Below, one piece after another: positions 1 to 13,283 of a DNA stretch of 64,000 nt. The number at the start of each line of letters is the position of its first letter. Within the stretch, counting starts at the first letter, position 1. The notes under the pieces are model-generated. The model saw nothing but the letters and a program-made list of their open reading frames with translations. It had not been told where the DNA came from and searched no databases. A program made the position numbers and the translations under genes. Origin of the DNA: Paramecium tetraurelia. Lineage: Eukaryota; Ciliophora; Oligohymenophorea; Peniculida; Parameciidae. Where the stretch lies: the NCBI RefSeq assembly GCF_000165425.1, contig NW_001799177.1:634347-698346 (forward strand), read 5' to 3'.

Positions 1-339
1 AATAATTGATAATCTATACCAAAATCACTATTAACCTTTTTCTCTGCCTATTATACATGAATTATAAAATAATCTAAATTTAAAAAAAATTAAAATGTTC
101 TTGATAGGCTGCTGTTTATGATTGTTAAAATTTTGCTTAATAGAATCTATATTTTACAAACTACAAGCATTATTATATTTGATTTCAATTTGTAATAAAA
201 CAATAGATAGTGAACCAATAATTAAAACAAGAGTATAATATTATCATTATATAATGTTAAATAAATAAGATTGATAAGATTTGAACATATTTTTAGATAA
301 TAATAATTTTATTAATATACCATTCCATACCAATTATCC

Positions 340-1251
340 TTGAAATCTCTAATCACAAAATGCTAAAAGCTTTGATTATAGAGAAGTTAAAGTAGTAAAT
401 AATGAAAAAAATATTATAGTTTATTTATTTATCAATTATCTTGCTAAATAATTGCTTAGAATTTTAAAAAATAATACTATTCATGAAACTAAACTGTCAT
501 CATATTCAAAAATAAAATATGATTTAAAAACTCATCTATCAAGCTATGTTTTCTATAATAGATTTGTGAAAGTGGGAATGTTTCTGAGCTTTTCAGACTT
601 TTTCTCATTTTTTTCTTTTTTGATTTGCTTTTCTAAATAAATTTCTTATGAAAATTTATCAATGAGATTCTAGTATTCTAAAGTAATTAAATCCATAGAT
701 TCTCTTAAAGTAAGCTGAGATTATTATTATTTCTATGAATTACTGAAGCTAAGTTTTCCTTGATTTAATTCGTATGCCATTTTATAGAATTAATTTTAAT
801 GAATGAAGATGCTAAAGAAGTGATTATTAATCATATATTAAAAGCTACAACATTTTGTTCAAAAAAGCTGTGAAACATTAAAAATAGATTAGTTTAAAGG
901 AAAAGAGACAGAATGCTTAGGTTCTAATATTTTTATTTATATAATTTAGTATAATGTGGTTATGGATTTGCGGCTTCAATTCATTACCAAGGGCAATTCA
1001 TGAAGTATTTAATGGAGCAAACCGAAGGTGTAGGATGAATGAATATTATTTGTTAAAAAAATTAATAAATTATCCTAAATACTTAATCAGAATCCTTTTG
1101 CTTTTCAGAAAATTTCCGTTCATTAATAGAAATCAAATAAAATATAACCTATAATGATTTTGCTTCATCTTTTTTATCTTCTATTACTATGATTCTAATG
1201 AGAATGAGGGATATTTTTAGCCAAAGTTTATATATAAATGAACATAAGTGA
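340..1251 (+). pseudogene. Decayed protein-coding region (candidate pseudogene)
   Basis: Reading with TGA as the only stop, coding-like stretches follow one another but switch frame. One frame is open from about 340 to a TGA at 716. A second runs from about 739 to a TGA at 870. A third covers roughly 872-930. A fourth runs from about 950 to a TGA at 1249, broken by a TGA at 1036. Residue choice in each piece looks like a normal Paramecium protein, for example the run CETLKIDQFKGKETECL near 869-918. GT...AG segments could bridge some breaks, but they start GTT and are 29-44 nt, unlike the other introns here. I recognise no family. A decayed gene is the simplest reading; a real gene with unusual introns is possible. 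Confidence 0.33.
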
Positions 1252-1432
1252 AAGTTGTAATATATGTATAAGACAATTTTATAAGATATTTGATTGAAAG
1301 CCAAAAATATAAAATGATTCGATTAAAAAGAAAAAAAACTAATATGATATTCTTATGTTGGCTTCATTATTTTGAAAAGGTAATAGTTAAAATTTAATAT
1401 GAATATTAGGTTGAATACATTTATGAGATAAA
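1252..1432. other. Intergenic, AT-rich
   Basis: Short AT-rich gap between the decayed region and the 3' end of the minus-strand kinase. I see no gene or structured element. Confidence 0.5.
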
Positions 1433-2668
<1,236 letters not shown>

Positions 2669-3049
2669 CAGTATTTATTTCTTTGATAACTTTAAATAAT
2701 AAGATTAGTCACGAAAAAAATGTTTTCTAAAAACTGTAAAGAGTAGAATTTATTAATCTTTTTATTAGCAATTAATTTACATTAAATATTAATTTATCAT
2801 AAAATCATAAATCAATTATTTAATCCACAAAGATTAATCTATTAGCAATCGATATTATTAAAAATTCACTTAAAAGAATGCTATGTTTTATGATGTATAC
2901 TAAATAAACCATATAAATTAAAATTAAATTCATCAAGACTTTCATCCAGAGACATTCTTCAAATAATTGGTCTAATCTTTTAGAAAAGTAGTAGAATATT
3001 ATTTAGAGAGATTTTGATATTATTTTTATATAACACTATAAAAATTTAC
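2669..3049. other. Intergenic, AT-rich (381 bp)
   Basis: Upstream region of the kinase and downstream region of the EMC10-like gene. No convincing reading frame, tRNA-like or repeated element seen. Confidence 0.5.
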
Positions 3050-3742
3050 TCATTTGTTTCTTCTTCTTTATGCTTATGCTTATTCTTATGGTTATTAAGC
3101 AGTTCCATTTAATTGTTAGGGATCAGCTTGTGAAAATAAGAAAAACACAAAAAATCCAATAATTATATACCATTTCTAAAGATAGAAGAGGTACTTACAT
3201 ATTATAAAATTATTCCGAAAATTCCCTACGGTTTTTATTCTTCTTCTTCAGGAATTTTTTCATCAAATTGTGGTATTAATCCTTGTGGAGCTACTTCCAA
3301 ATCTTTAACTTAAACTTGGATATAGGTTTCGGCATTTTTCCTTACAGGTTTTAATGCATAATCAAAAGATAATAAATCATTATTTGATAAAACTAAAGTA
3401 ATTATTTCTTAATAATTGGATTTCTAATTAAAAAGAGATAATTATTTCCCATCTATATGTGCAATATAAGATTTTTCATCTTGTAAATTTTACAATTTCA
3501 ATAAAGCATAAGTATTCTTGATTATACACAGTATATATTACTTCATTCATTTTTTTGCGATCTACTATTTGCTATCTATTTTGATTTAAGTTGATCTGGG
3601 CATTTTAAAAATTGGATCTAGATACTTTCATCTCCCCTATTCTTTCCCAGGGTTAAGAGTTTGAATTTTTTATTGATAAAGCATAATCGATTGATTATGA
3701 TAGTGTTGTAAGTGCGAGAACCAATATTAATATAAATTACAT
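3050..3742 (-). CDS. EMC10-like ER membrane protein complex subunit, about 214 aa
   Basis: Single-pass ER membrane protein resembling EMC10, a subunit of the ER membrane insertase complex. The product starts with a clear signal peptide (MQFILILVLALTTLSQS). A lumenal beta-rich domain follows, containing YALLKLQN and SYIAHIDGKQLSLF blocks that match the order of conserved EMC10 strands. Near the C-terminus an acidic linker leads to one membrane helix (YKWYIIIGFFVFLLF), then a Gln-rich basic tail. Two introns are inferred: 25 nt ending AAG and 23 nt ending TAG. The AAG intron is required to join two well-matching halves and gives an integral frame. The assignment rests on architecture and short motifs, so it is moderately sure; another type I membrane protein remains possible. 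Confidence 0.6.
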
Positions 3743-3938
3743 TTAATTATTCACTATAAAAAATAAAACAATAAAGTAAATTCAATAATATTGATGTGAT
3801 TTATTGCTCTAATATGTAGATTTAATAACTTTCAACATGATTCCATAGAACCATTAAGTAGAGCTATAATTTAATTTCCCACAGAAATTCATATTGTTAA
3901 AGTCATTTTAAATATTATTTTAACATAAGTAGAATAAA

Positions 3939-4779
3939 TCAGAAATAATGATTTTCCTTGTCATTCCATTTTTATGAAAAACTGAATGAACTTGGTTGTT
4001 CTACTAATTTGTGCTGATTCGTATTTGAGATTAGGTTCTGATATAATGGTTCATTCTTGTTGATTTTTGAATCGAGATCAGTGTTTAAGCTGCTGAATAA
4101 ACTATACAACTAATTGGCTTATTATTCATCAAGTTAATGTAGAAATGTCATCAATTGATCTTCTTTGTCTTCATCATTTATTATTGAATCTTAAGTATTC
4201 ATTGAATAAATGGATGATTTTTTACGATGATTTACTTAATTCTCATATTATATCACTTCCTCACTTGCAGTTAGAGGACTGCTAAATTATTATTAACTGG
4301 CGGATGGAATAATTGATGTTTAACGTTTTAATTTTTCAATTTATTCATTGAGTTCATTCACTATAATTTCAAGTTGAATATTTCGTTTAAGATATTCATC
4401 TCTTTGTTTGGTCATTTCTAATAATGCATCAACATAATGATCCGTCTGCTATTTTTTGTTTTGATCAAATCTCTTTTTAGCCTCCATTAAAAAACCATCT
4501 ATTTGCATTATATACATTTAATCCTAACTTAATTTAGTCTTTCATACTTTTTTTTGTACTTTCTCCATTTCTCCTATTTATTTTAAAGCCTTATGATATT
4601 TTTATATAGTTTCCATGTTTTATTCTTTTAATTTGGCAATTTCTACTCTATAATTGGCATCTTTAGCTAGTAACTTTTGAATAATCTACTCTTATATAAA
4701 TGCATACTTCTCTTAATTATGATTCATTATATTGTTTATTAAAACTGATTTCTCCTAACTACTATTTTTTTTATTTCAT
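3939..4779 (-). CDS. Coiled-coil protein, about 264 aa, unknown function
   Basis: The product is rich in Lys, Glu and Gln and predicted to form a coiled coil from about residue 20 to 135 (heptad-like runs such as KLLAKDANYRVEIAKLKEQN and ELNEQIEKLK). A less ordered Ser/Asn-rich tail ends KENHYF. Two introns (22 and 24 nt, GTA...TAG) were removed, giving an integral frame. No catalytic motif or membrane segment is visible. It sits between the EMC10-like gene and a kinase, all on the minus strand. Its role may be cytoskeletal, but that is only a guess from composition. Confidence 0.75.
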
Positions 4780-4924
4780 TATAAAAAATAATTAATATAA
4801 AATACTCAATATATATATATAATATTGGAATTGCTGAATTGTAAATAGACCTCTCATAATTACAATATATTTAATTAACCAATAATCTGACTATAATTAT
4901 GGTTTCTTTTATTAAAATACAATT

Positions 4925-6427
4925 TCATAATATAGACTCAATATATTGTTAGAGTAATTTGAGTTATTCTTTAATAAATTATCTACATTCTTAAATAGAT
5001 ATTTCTTTTCTTTCTTAACATTTAGAGATTAAGTAAAGAATGATTTTATTCGGCATATCTTGAGAAATTGTTAGGTTTAATTTCAAAGCTTCATTAATCC
5101 ATTTAGCATTTGTGTTCATGGATTTTACGTCCTCTTAATATTGAACATACTCTTGTCTTAATATTCTATGATGCTTAATCACAATGCCTCTCAATTCTTA
5201 GACTAACCTTTCCTTTTCCTAAAACAACTTAAATTAATTTAAATAGCTTAGTGCTTCTATGATAATTTCATTTTAAGAAAAATAGGAATCTACTGAAAAT
5301 GAATTTAATTCACAGTTAGTTTATGATAAATATGATTGAAATTCTTATTGATCAAAGATCCCATAGATTTATAGACATTTTTAACATGCATTGGTGACTG
5401 CATTATCATTAATACCTGGCATCCTATATCTGATAGGTTGATGATGGAAAGGACATTCTTCTATATAAGATTGAGAATCATTTGAGTAAGAAGGTAACTA
5501 GAAATTTTGAGTTTATTCACAAAGTGTTGATTAAGAAACAAGTGAAATATCCGCAAAAACATATCTATCATTGTTAGTATTCGACTGTATTTCAAAATTA
5601 CTTGGACTTTAGAGATAGTATTCAGTGAGTGTTTATATAATCCAATTAAGATCTTTCCTTAATTTAGGGTCTTTTTAAATGGAGTTTAATAATAAACTTT
5701 TGATGACATTTTTCTTATGATCAAATATAGTGGCTTGTGCATATTGTTGATCTCTAATAACATAATTGGTAGTTTTAATCTTAAAGAATACTTCGTCCTC
5801 GGACATGCCATTATAGAATGGTGTTTTATGAAGTAATTCATCAATAATAAGCCCGAGTGCCCAAATATCTACAGATTTATCATACTATTATTTATCTAAA
5901 ATTTCTGGAGCTACATAATAAGCAGTTCCCACTTTGGTGGTGGTCATTCTATCTAATTTGACACTACTTAGTCCAAAATCGGTGATTTTATAAATTTCCA
6001 TTCCTTGTTCATCAATTTGCCTGAGAATATTCTCTGGTTTGATATCTCTATGAACAATGTTTTTACTATGTAAAAAGGACAAACCATTAGCTACTTGAAA
6101 TGCGATATTAACAATCTATTCTTCAGAAAAGGTTTTGGTTGTCATCATCTCATATAAAGTTCCACCAGAACAGTATTCTTGCACAATAAATAAGGCTTCT
6201 TGTTAATCAAAAATATCCAAAAGTTGAACTACATTTTAATGCCGATATTGCGAGAGTTATTTCAGAATCATCTTCTCTTATTATGAAATTGCTAGATTTC
6301 TATTGCTAATTTTGACAGCAACCTTTTATTTATTTGATTTTTTAACACCCAAAAAGACTTAAGCAAAAGCACCCTAGCCTAACAATTAGTTTTTGGTTTC
6401 GTATAAATCCTCATAACGATTTTTCAT
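4925..6427 (-). CDS. Ser/Thr protein kinase, 500 aa, intronless
   Basis: Kinase domain from about residue 10 to 260: glycine loop LGQGAFAQV, VAVKIS lysine, catalytic loop [16 protein letters not shown] magnesium loop, KVGTAYYVAPEIL activation segment and VDIWALGLI. The activation segment lacks an obvious T-loop phosphosite pattern of AGC kinases and looks closer to ULK/NEK/CAMK types. The second half (about 240 residues) is Gln/Asn/Ser-rich with helical segments and no recognised domain; it contains a small Cys/His-bearing region (ECPFHHQP). No intron was needed. The start is the first ATG after an upstream AT-rich gap of 76 bp separating it from the SEC23 stop codon. Confidence 0.85.
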
Positions 6428-6503
6428 TGATTATGGTTAAATAATTTTTATAATATTTATCAAACTATTTCGTTATTATATTATTATTTGATATTTTATA
6501 TAT

Positions 6504-8836
6504 TCATTATACAGTTTATACAGCTAAGCGAATAAGATGATCCGTAAATACTTTAAGACTTGCGTCGTCTGTGATATAATTACCACTTTCTACATTTTCA
6601 TTCTGAACTGTATTGACTGATGGATTCACCCTACTTTTTAAATATCTCTCTTATCCATGACCAAAATAGGTCTTAATCAATTTAGGAACAGGGAATCTGT
6701 CTTCCAAAATATACTGAAAATATTAGAATGTATGATTACCTGTACGTCTGAATTGGGAGCATCTATCAACTCTTTAACATATTCATATTCAGGATTATCA
6801 TAATAGCCTTCTTCAATCCATTTTTGAACATTTTCACCATTCCATACAACAACATTAAAGTAAGTATCCAAAAGTAATACCACATCAGGTTTCATACTTT
6901 GAATATCCAAATTGACAGCATTGGCAGCTGGATCATCGATTGTATATTATAGCAAAGCAGGTTGAATCATAACTAAAGCATTTTGAACACTTTCTCTTGA
7001 TAAAGAAGCCTAAAGATTAATTTGTAAATACTTACTCTATAAAAAGTGGTTTCATCTGGTGAAGCACCAAAAGTAGTGATGAAATGAGATCTTCGAAGAT
7101 GATACATAAATTATGGATACATCATCATTTCTTATGGGAATCTGAATGAACTCACATCATCCTTTCTATATGATCCAAATCTAGCGACAACTCGAATTAG
7201 TGATCTATCTAACCATTTTAAGACTTCGATGGATTCTTCTGATTCTGCCTTCAGAATACCTACTCTTGCCATAGTGACACAAGCAGCTTCTTGATCAAAT
7301 CCTCTGATCATGTCCATAATGTTATTGTGATCTGCAAATCTTCTTTGGATTGTAGTTACTCTCAATCTTTACAATCTGCTAGAGTGTCTATACATAGTAA
7401 CAAATTGTATGTAAGCACTTTGAGAAAATGAAGTGTCTTTCGTGGATGATAAATCAAATAGGAATAATATGGTGGAGTTTCTATCCAAACCACCAGTATA
7501 CCAACTTGTTGTTCCACCCTCTCCTAGAGATACTTCAGATACCATAGGACCTGCCTTCTTCAATGAAATACATGGCCCTACTCCTCCTTAAACTTTTATA
7601 TCTTTTGATACAAATAAATCTATCTTGGATCCAAATCCCATCTTAAGAAAACCAGAGGCATCTTTATCAAATAGTTTTTTATAGGTCTCTTTGAAAACAT
7701 CAGAGTCAAATTTTTCTTGCATTACAACAACTCCACCTGTTTTCTCAGCTATTTATTTCATTTCTAATAGACCGAATTGATCTAAAGTGAATGCGAATAT
7801 ATCAACTGTTAAACTTGCTTTTATGGCTCTCTAAGCAATTTCATTATAAAACTTTTTAGCTTTCTATAAATATTGAGTATTTGGATTTTCTTTCTACATA
7901 TCCAAGTAGGATCTGATTGTTTCTTCCAATTTCAACCCTATCACTTATCCAGGTCCTGTTGTACAGGGTCCCCCAACAAAAAAGAGAATTTTTGAGAATT
8001 GAGTAGCACTTTCTACCAAAGTTGAGCCAATTTTTAATGCAGATCCATTTGCTCTAACTTCTCTCTCTCCTGGTAAAGTAGGCCATGGGTCGCATTAAAG
8101 ATCATCCAAAATAGAGTTAAATGAAAATTCGCATTCATTTAAGGGAACCAAGAATCTTTTCAAAATTTCTGGTTTTGTACTCACTTATAGCATTTCCAAT
8201 ATTTATTATGTAGTGTAATCTTTTGATCCCTTAAAACTATAGCATTTGGGACATTCTTAGAAACCTAATTCATGTACAAAAACATTTCTTCCAAAAGTGA
8301 TAAGCCCAACCTAAGAATCTGGAGGAATGATGGACAGACTTTATTAAATTGAATCCCTGATAGCTTATAGATCCTCTTAAGGTATGCAAGTATCAATTAT
8401 AAACAAGAAAGAAGTTGGTGCAGCTTATTAATTAGCTAGGATATATTCCATAGTTGTGCTAGACTTTTTTAATTCTGCAGGCAATTATGTTTCGGTAATG
8501 TGATCTGCATAATGTTTTGGGAACATGTTTTTGCAAGAGCAGAATACACATGTCCATTATTTATTTCTGAAATCTATTTAATTGTATGGATTCAAAATGG
8601 CACCACATTTACAATAAAGTGGTGAATACTGCACTAAGACAAGTGATTCCAAGTCTTTCATTGGTGCTAACATTAATTTATTAGATACTGTAGAGACATC
8701 CCATAGGAACAATTGCTCTGGTACTTTGCAATTTTGTTGCTGGTAATGTGTTCCAAGACATTCTGACTGCATCTTTGTATTCTTCCTGATAAAAATCGAT
8801 TGGCTGTATTGGTTACTACCCTTGTGGTTATTGCAT
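6504..8836 (-). CDS. SEC23: SEC23, COPII coat GTPase-activating subunit, 752 aa
   Basis: COPII inner-coat subunit that stimulates SAR1 GTP hydrolysis and forms the SEC23/24 layer on ER-exit vesicles. The N-terminal zinc finger is visible (SPLYCKCGAILNPYN, then WTCVFC), followed by the trunk, beta-barrel, helical and gelsolin-like parts. Diagnostic blocks include the helical-region text RVTTIQRRFAD and the gelsolin-domain text DVVLLLDTYFNVVVWNG. Length matches the family (about 760 aa). Three introns were removed (22, 26 and 26 nt); the last ends CAG. The start ATG begins a short Gln/Pro-rich leader before the conserved zinc-finger region. The downstream neighbour is a kinase and the upstream neighbour a divergent tetraspanin-like gene 234 bp away. 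Confidence 0.95.
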
Positions 8837-9070
8837 TGATTAAATTTTTTCAATATTTTTTTAATTATTAACACGTAATTTCGAATTAAAAAAGTTGTTA
8901 GTCACTTGTTTAAATATATGATAATTTATTATTATATACATATGTATTAATATATTGAAAATATATATATAATAAGTAAATTTTGTGGATTATCTCTATT
9001 GTTCATTGTTTAATTTGATGACGTAAATTTATATCAAGAGCATCTGCATATATCATTTAATATTATTAAT

Positions 9071-9976
9071 ATGATTAAATTTGTGAAAAAGGTAGTTGGT
9101 TTTGGTGCCTTTTTGATAATCTTAATTGGCTTGGCTCTTTTAGGTTTTGGAGTGTATGTACTCTATAAATAAGTAGGATTGAATTATGCAGGTAATAGAA
9201 ACATATATAATTAGATCTCTATTTTAATACTGCGAGTTGGTTAAAAACGTTATCAGAATATGGGCTTCTAATATTGGGAGCTGTGATCTTAATAACTGGA
9301 ATTGCGGGTGCCAAAGGATCCTCTTAGAAAAAGACATCTTGCAGAGGGTGTTTACTATTAACTTATCAAATCGGGGCTATTCTATTTTTCGTTTTGTGTA
9401 CAGGTTTAGCAATAGGCACTCTAATATATTCATCAGATCTCTTTGGATAAGGTAGTTAGAAATTTATATCATTTAGAATGCACCAACAAAGATTATTTTA
9501 AATTGGTTGATACTTAAATCCAACAAGCAGAACAAATCTTTTGTTCAAGCTATTGTTAATGCTATATCACCGAAGAAACATTGAATCGTAATTAAACAGC
9601 ATTTGCTGGTAAGAACTATACAACTGATAAAAATGTTGAATAAAAAATAGAAAAAATTTAGGAATGTCCAGGTTATGAAGTTAATGCTTACTCAGCTGCT
9701 GTTTCGTTGTTGGGGACTGCAGAACAATTATTGAATTGCGCTGGCTGGTGCACTCCTGCTCCCTATTATATATTTAGTGATATAAATGATGATTCATTCA
9801 ATGGAGAGAGCTGTTTCATAGAAACCAAGCACTTTGTAGAGTCGAGTGGAAAAACATTGGGATACGTCCTATTAGGATTAGGGATATATTTTGGCATAAA
9901 TGTTTTGTTTGTGCTTCTTATATGTTGTCATTCAGAGAGAAAACATAAAACTGATTACCTCCTCTATGAAACCTGA
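9071..9976 (+). CDS. Tetraspanin-like four-TM protein, 285 aa
   Basis: Four hydrophobic segments are arranged as in tetraspanins: TM1 at about residues 10-32 (VVGFGAFLIILIGLALLGFG), TM2 and TM3 closely spaced at about 55-75 and 85-110, a large extracellular loop of about 120 residues, and TM4 at about 245-270. The large loop carries many cysteines (CSSYCQC, ECPGYE, NCAGWC, ESCF) that could form disulphides, including a CAGWC element reminiscent of the tetraspanin CCG region. Two introns (23 and 25 nt) were removed, both after phase-one codons. It probably acts at the plasma or vesicle membrane. The match to tetraspanins is by topology and cysteine content, not strict motif identity. Confidence 0.7.
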
Positions 9977-10086
9977 AAAGAATTTTTGTATATACTTTTA
10001 ATTCTAATTCATTAATTATGTTATTTTGTTTTTTTAACTCTGAAAAAACTATTGGCTTGATATTCGTTTTTTTAGCAATTTAATTA

Positions 10087-10522
10087 TCATAACTTTGTTT
10101 ACAATACTAATATTATTTAGAAATTTAACCTCTATGAACTGAACAGTAAATGGAAGATTGAGATTTACAAAAAAGGTATTAATACAAAATATATATCATA
10201 ATAACTCTATGTTTTACTTTACGATCCCTTCATATTATTGTAGTTTTCTTCTTTAAACTATTGAATTGTAAACTTGAATAGTGATTTAAAATGCTTACTT
10301 GGTTATCTTAATTTTGGAACCTTAACTTATTTCTCTAGAGTTTTATCGTAAATTGAGAGTTCATCTTGATCTCCTAAGGTATCCTATTACTCTTAATTTA
10401 TAGACTAAGATTTTACATTATTATTATTCTTATACTAATTCTTGAATCTGCATTTAAAGAATGCTTTCTAAATTATTCTACTATAGTCTCCCAGCTTTTG
10501 ATTTTTAGACTGAACAACCCAT
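10087..10522 (-). CDS. Small acylated protein (MGCS N-terminus), about 134 aa
   Basis: The first codons read MGCSVQKSKAGRLQQ, a classic N-myristoylation signal (Gly2) with a cysteine at position 3 suited to palmitoylation, so membrane anchoring is likely. One 31-nt intron (GTA...TAG) joins this to a Gln/Lys/Asp-rich body (DTLGDQDELSIYDKTLEKQV). The C-terminal 35 residues are hydrophobic if the frame continues to the TGA at 10087. The start lies only 25 bp after the stop of the upstream gene on the same strand. No domain is recognised. The 3' end is the least certain part, because a different last exon could shorten the tail. Confidence 0.55.
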
Positions 10523-10547
10523 TTTGTTTAATTATAATATTTAATAC

Positions 10548-12558
10548 TCAAAAATTTGATAATTTCTTATCCAAAAATTGCAATTTTGCCTGAACACTTT
10601 TTAAGTATAAATCCGTGGCTTCTATTTGTAGATCATCGTCTTGACTAATGTGAGCTAATTATTCTTTCTTTTTGGCTTCTTCCTCTAATCGTTAGAGAAG
10701 GCGCATTTCTTATTGGGGACTCATCTTTCTTCAATTTTAATAACCATAATTACTTGTTCAATCCCGAAAGAGATGGGAGAGCAGATTGATGCATAGACTT
10801 TCTTTCTCTTTCAAACTCCCTCAAATAATCTGGTTGCTTCTTAGCAGAACTCTGTTGGATTATTATTTTCTATGGTGTATGCACACGCAAATGGAAATAT
10901 GTGTTAGCATCAGGCACTTTGCCTTATTGAAGACTTTCTGTTATTTTAGTTTTTTGTGTTATATGTTCCTGACTTAGAGCTGATTAGATTTTCTTAACTA
11001 AGTATTAAAATAAGTATATACTATTCTTTTGATTTCCTTGATTTACTAGTTGATCAACGAATTAAGACTTATTTTGATATCTTATTACTTACTTTACTCT
11101 AGAATCTCGAGATTAATTAATTGAGTAATCATCAATTGATTATTGACCATCCATTTTACTAAAATTTGATGGTCTGTGGAATTCTTAAATGATTTCAGAG
11201 TATTTTTATTTCCTTACTTTAAATTCCTATCTTTTCCTTTACTCCAAGATGTCTTTATTCTTAACTTATGAATCAATTTTCATAACTTCTTGTAACACTT
11301 TTTAGTCCTTATACAATTGTTTAGTTTCAGATTTGATTTTGATTTCCCACTCTAATTTCTTCTAGTCTCTTTGTAATTTAAGCATTTCCCTATTTTCCAA
11401 GTAATGTTCCTCGTGTTAATTTAACTCTGATAATCGTATAGGTTAGGCTAGTTTTCTCTTCTCTTGAAGTTTGAGCTATGTATTATATAAGAATAACAAT
11501 ACTTTGGCTTATTCGAAATAGATTTATTTCAATTATTCGTCTTTATTCTTAAGTGAATCCTATTGTTTCTTCATCCTATTCTTTAATTCATTTATCAACT
11601 ATTAAGATTGCTTATTAAATTATCTTTATAATTCATGATTCTTTTAATTTTCATTAAGTCTTTCTATAATTCTAGTTCTTTTATCCTAAGTAATCTATTG
11701 CATTAAGAATTCTCTTTCTTATTTATAATGCTCTAAACTTAATTCTATTTTCTCTGCACTATTATCTATCTGCTCTTATCTCTTCAATTTAAGTTGTTCT
11801 TTTTGTTTTTTCATCTCCTGAATGAGCATCTTAGCTTTTTCACTCTAATTCGGGTCCTACAATAACGAGATGGCTTTCTTTTTGCGAACCAAGTACTATT
11901 CTTGTTATGGACTTAATTTAGGAGTTTTATTTTTCTTTTTATTAGATTTGAGTTGCATTTTATGATGATTACCTCTCTCCTCCTTGTTGACCATGTTGTT
12001 TAAGATATTTAAGACAGTGTCATTATTTTGATTTCGAACTTGATCATCTTCCTGCATTTTGATATGACTACTCAACATGGTTTGTTATTTCACTCGATCA
12101 GTAAAATTGGCAATCAAATCGGATGTTTTAGTTTTGATTAACTTGGGTGCATTTTAAAAGAAGGACAGGACCTTAGTGAGGCTGTCTAAATCTTTCGTCT
12201 TCCTTTTTCTTTGTTCCTCTAAATTATCTATAAATTTTATTGTTGATAAAATAGTCTTCCATAAAACAAGAGGTTTTGCTTGATCATAAAACTGTTGGAA
12301 CTTTTTTAATTGCTCCTTCTCCTTGAATATCACTTCAAGGCAATCTGTTTTACAATTGTAGATGATCTTATTTACAGTTCCTTCCTCAGAGAGGAGTTGA
12401 TCAAATATATAGAGATCAAAAGCAGCTGAAATCTACTTGAATCAAAAAATTACTTATTGTTTCTCTACTATCAAGGCTTTCAGTTCTGCTATTGTGGCGG
12501 TTTTAGATATTTCAAAATCAAATGTCTCCCCTTTTATATTTACTTAAAATTTTAACAT
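10548..12558 (-). CDS. Ubiquitin-like domain plus long coiled-coil protein, 646 aa
   Basis: The first about 75 residues look like a ubiquitin fold (MLKFQVNIKGETFDFEIS then TIAELKALIVEKQQ), with the beta-hairpin/helix order of ubiquitin-like domains. The remainder, about residues 190-560, is a long Lys/Glu/Gln-rich coiled coil, followed by a basic Ser-rich region and a final short coil ending KKLSNF. Three introns were removed: 21 nt (TAG), 24 nt (TAG) and 25 nt ending AAG. The AAG intron is needed to join the last exon, and the total length is then an exact multiple of three. A ubiquitin-like head on a coiled coil suggests a scaffold or ciliary/basal-body protein, but no named family is certain. 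Confidence 0.7.
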
Positions 12559-12566
12559 TAATAAAT

Positions 12567-13283
12567 ATGAATCACATTAAAGCTTTTGCTTTGGCAAAAT
12601 GGGCAACAGCTGAGAAATTAGAGCTTATAGGAATGGAGGGTGAAGTTGGCCTTGTCTAAGATTTATCAGATACCCTCATGATACTCAAGACCAAAACCAT
12701 TAGTTAATTTCAGAAGATGTATATTCAATTTTATATCAAAAGAGACTCATTGCCATCTAAAAAAGGAAGGTGGTATTATTTGCCCTTTAACAAAGAAATC
12801 ATCCAATTGGTTTTAGCAACAAGTGATTGCAATCAATACAATATTGAAATGCTCATCAGTGCCATCTAATCAAAAATTGTATTGATATCAGTATAAACTA
12901 ATTAGTTGAATGGAAATATCATCCTTAATGATAATCAGAAGGATAACATCCTACAGCTGCTGAATTATTTTGAGAAACAATACAATAAAGATCCCAAACA
13001 AATCAAATAAATCATGTAGGTGTTAGACAATACTAAATTATCGGTCCAACAGAATATAGAAAAATTAATCAACAATAAAGAGCAATTAAGTTAAATTGAA
13101 AGTATATCCTATCTATTTATTTGAGTTAAATCCTTGGAATTGGAGGATACTTCAAAAGTCTTTTACGATACAGCCGCTGCTGTTCACAGAAAGAATCGAT
13201 TAAATAGATTAAAGAGAAGACTAATTATTGGTGGCATAGCCTTTATAAGTCTAAGTTTTATTTGTTATTGGATTTTTTATTGA
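12567..13283 (+). CDS. Longin-type R-SNARE (synaptobrevin/VAMP-like), 230 aa
   Basis: Membrane-fusion SNARE anchored by its C-terminus. Residues 1-120 look like a longin domain (MNHIKAFALAKW start, then the conserved ...YYLPFNKEI block). A SNARE helix spans about 147-205 and a membrane anchor about 211-229 (LIIGGIAFISLSFICYWIFY). Aligning the SNARE motif with VAMP2 residue by residue puts Asn170, not Arg, at the ionic zero layer. One 24-nt intron ending GAG lies inside the SNARE motif; removing it restores the heptad register exactly, and leaving it in creates a TGA. The ATG lies 8 bp from the divergent ATG of the ubiquitin-like gene, so the two 5' UTRs must be extremely short or overlap. Confidence 0.88.
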
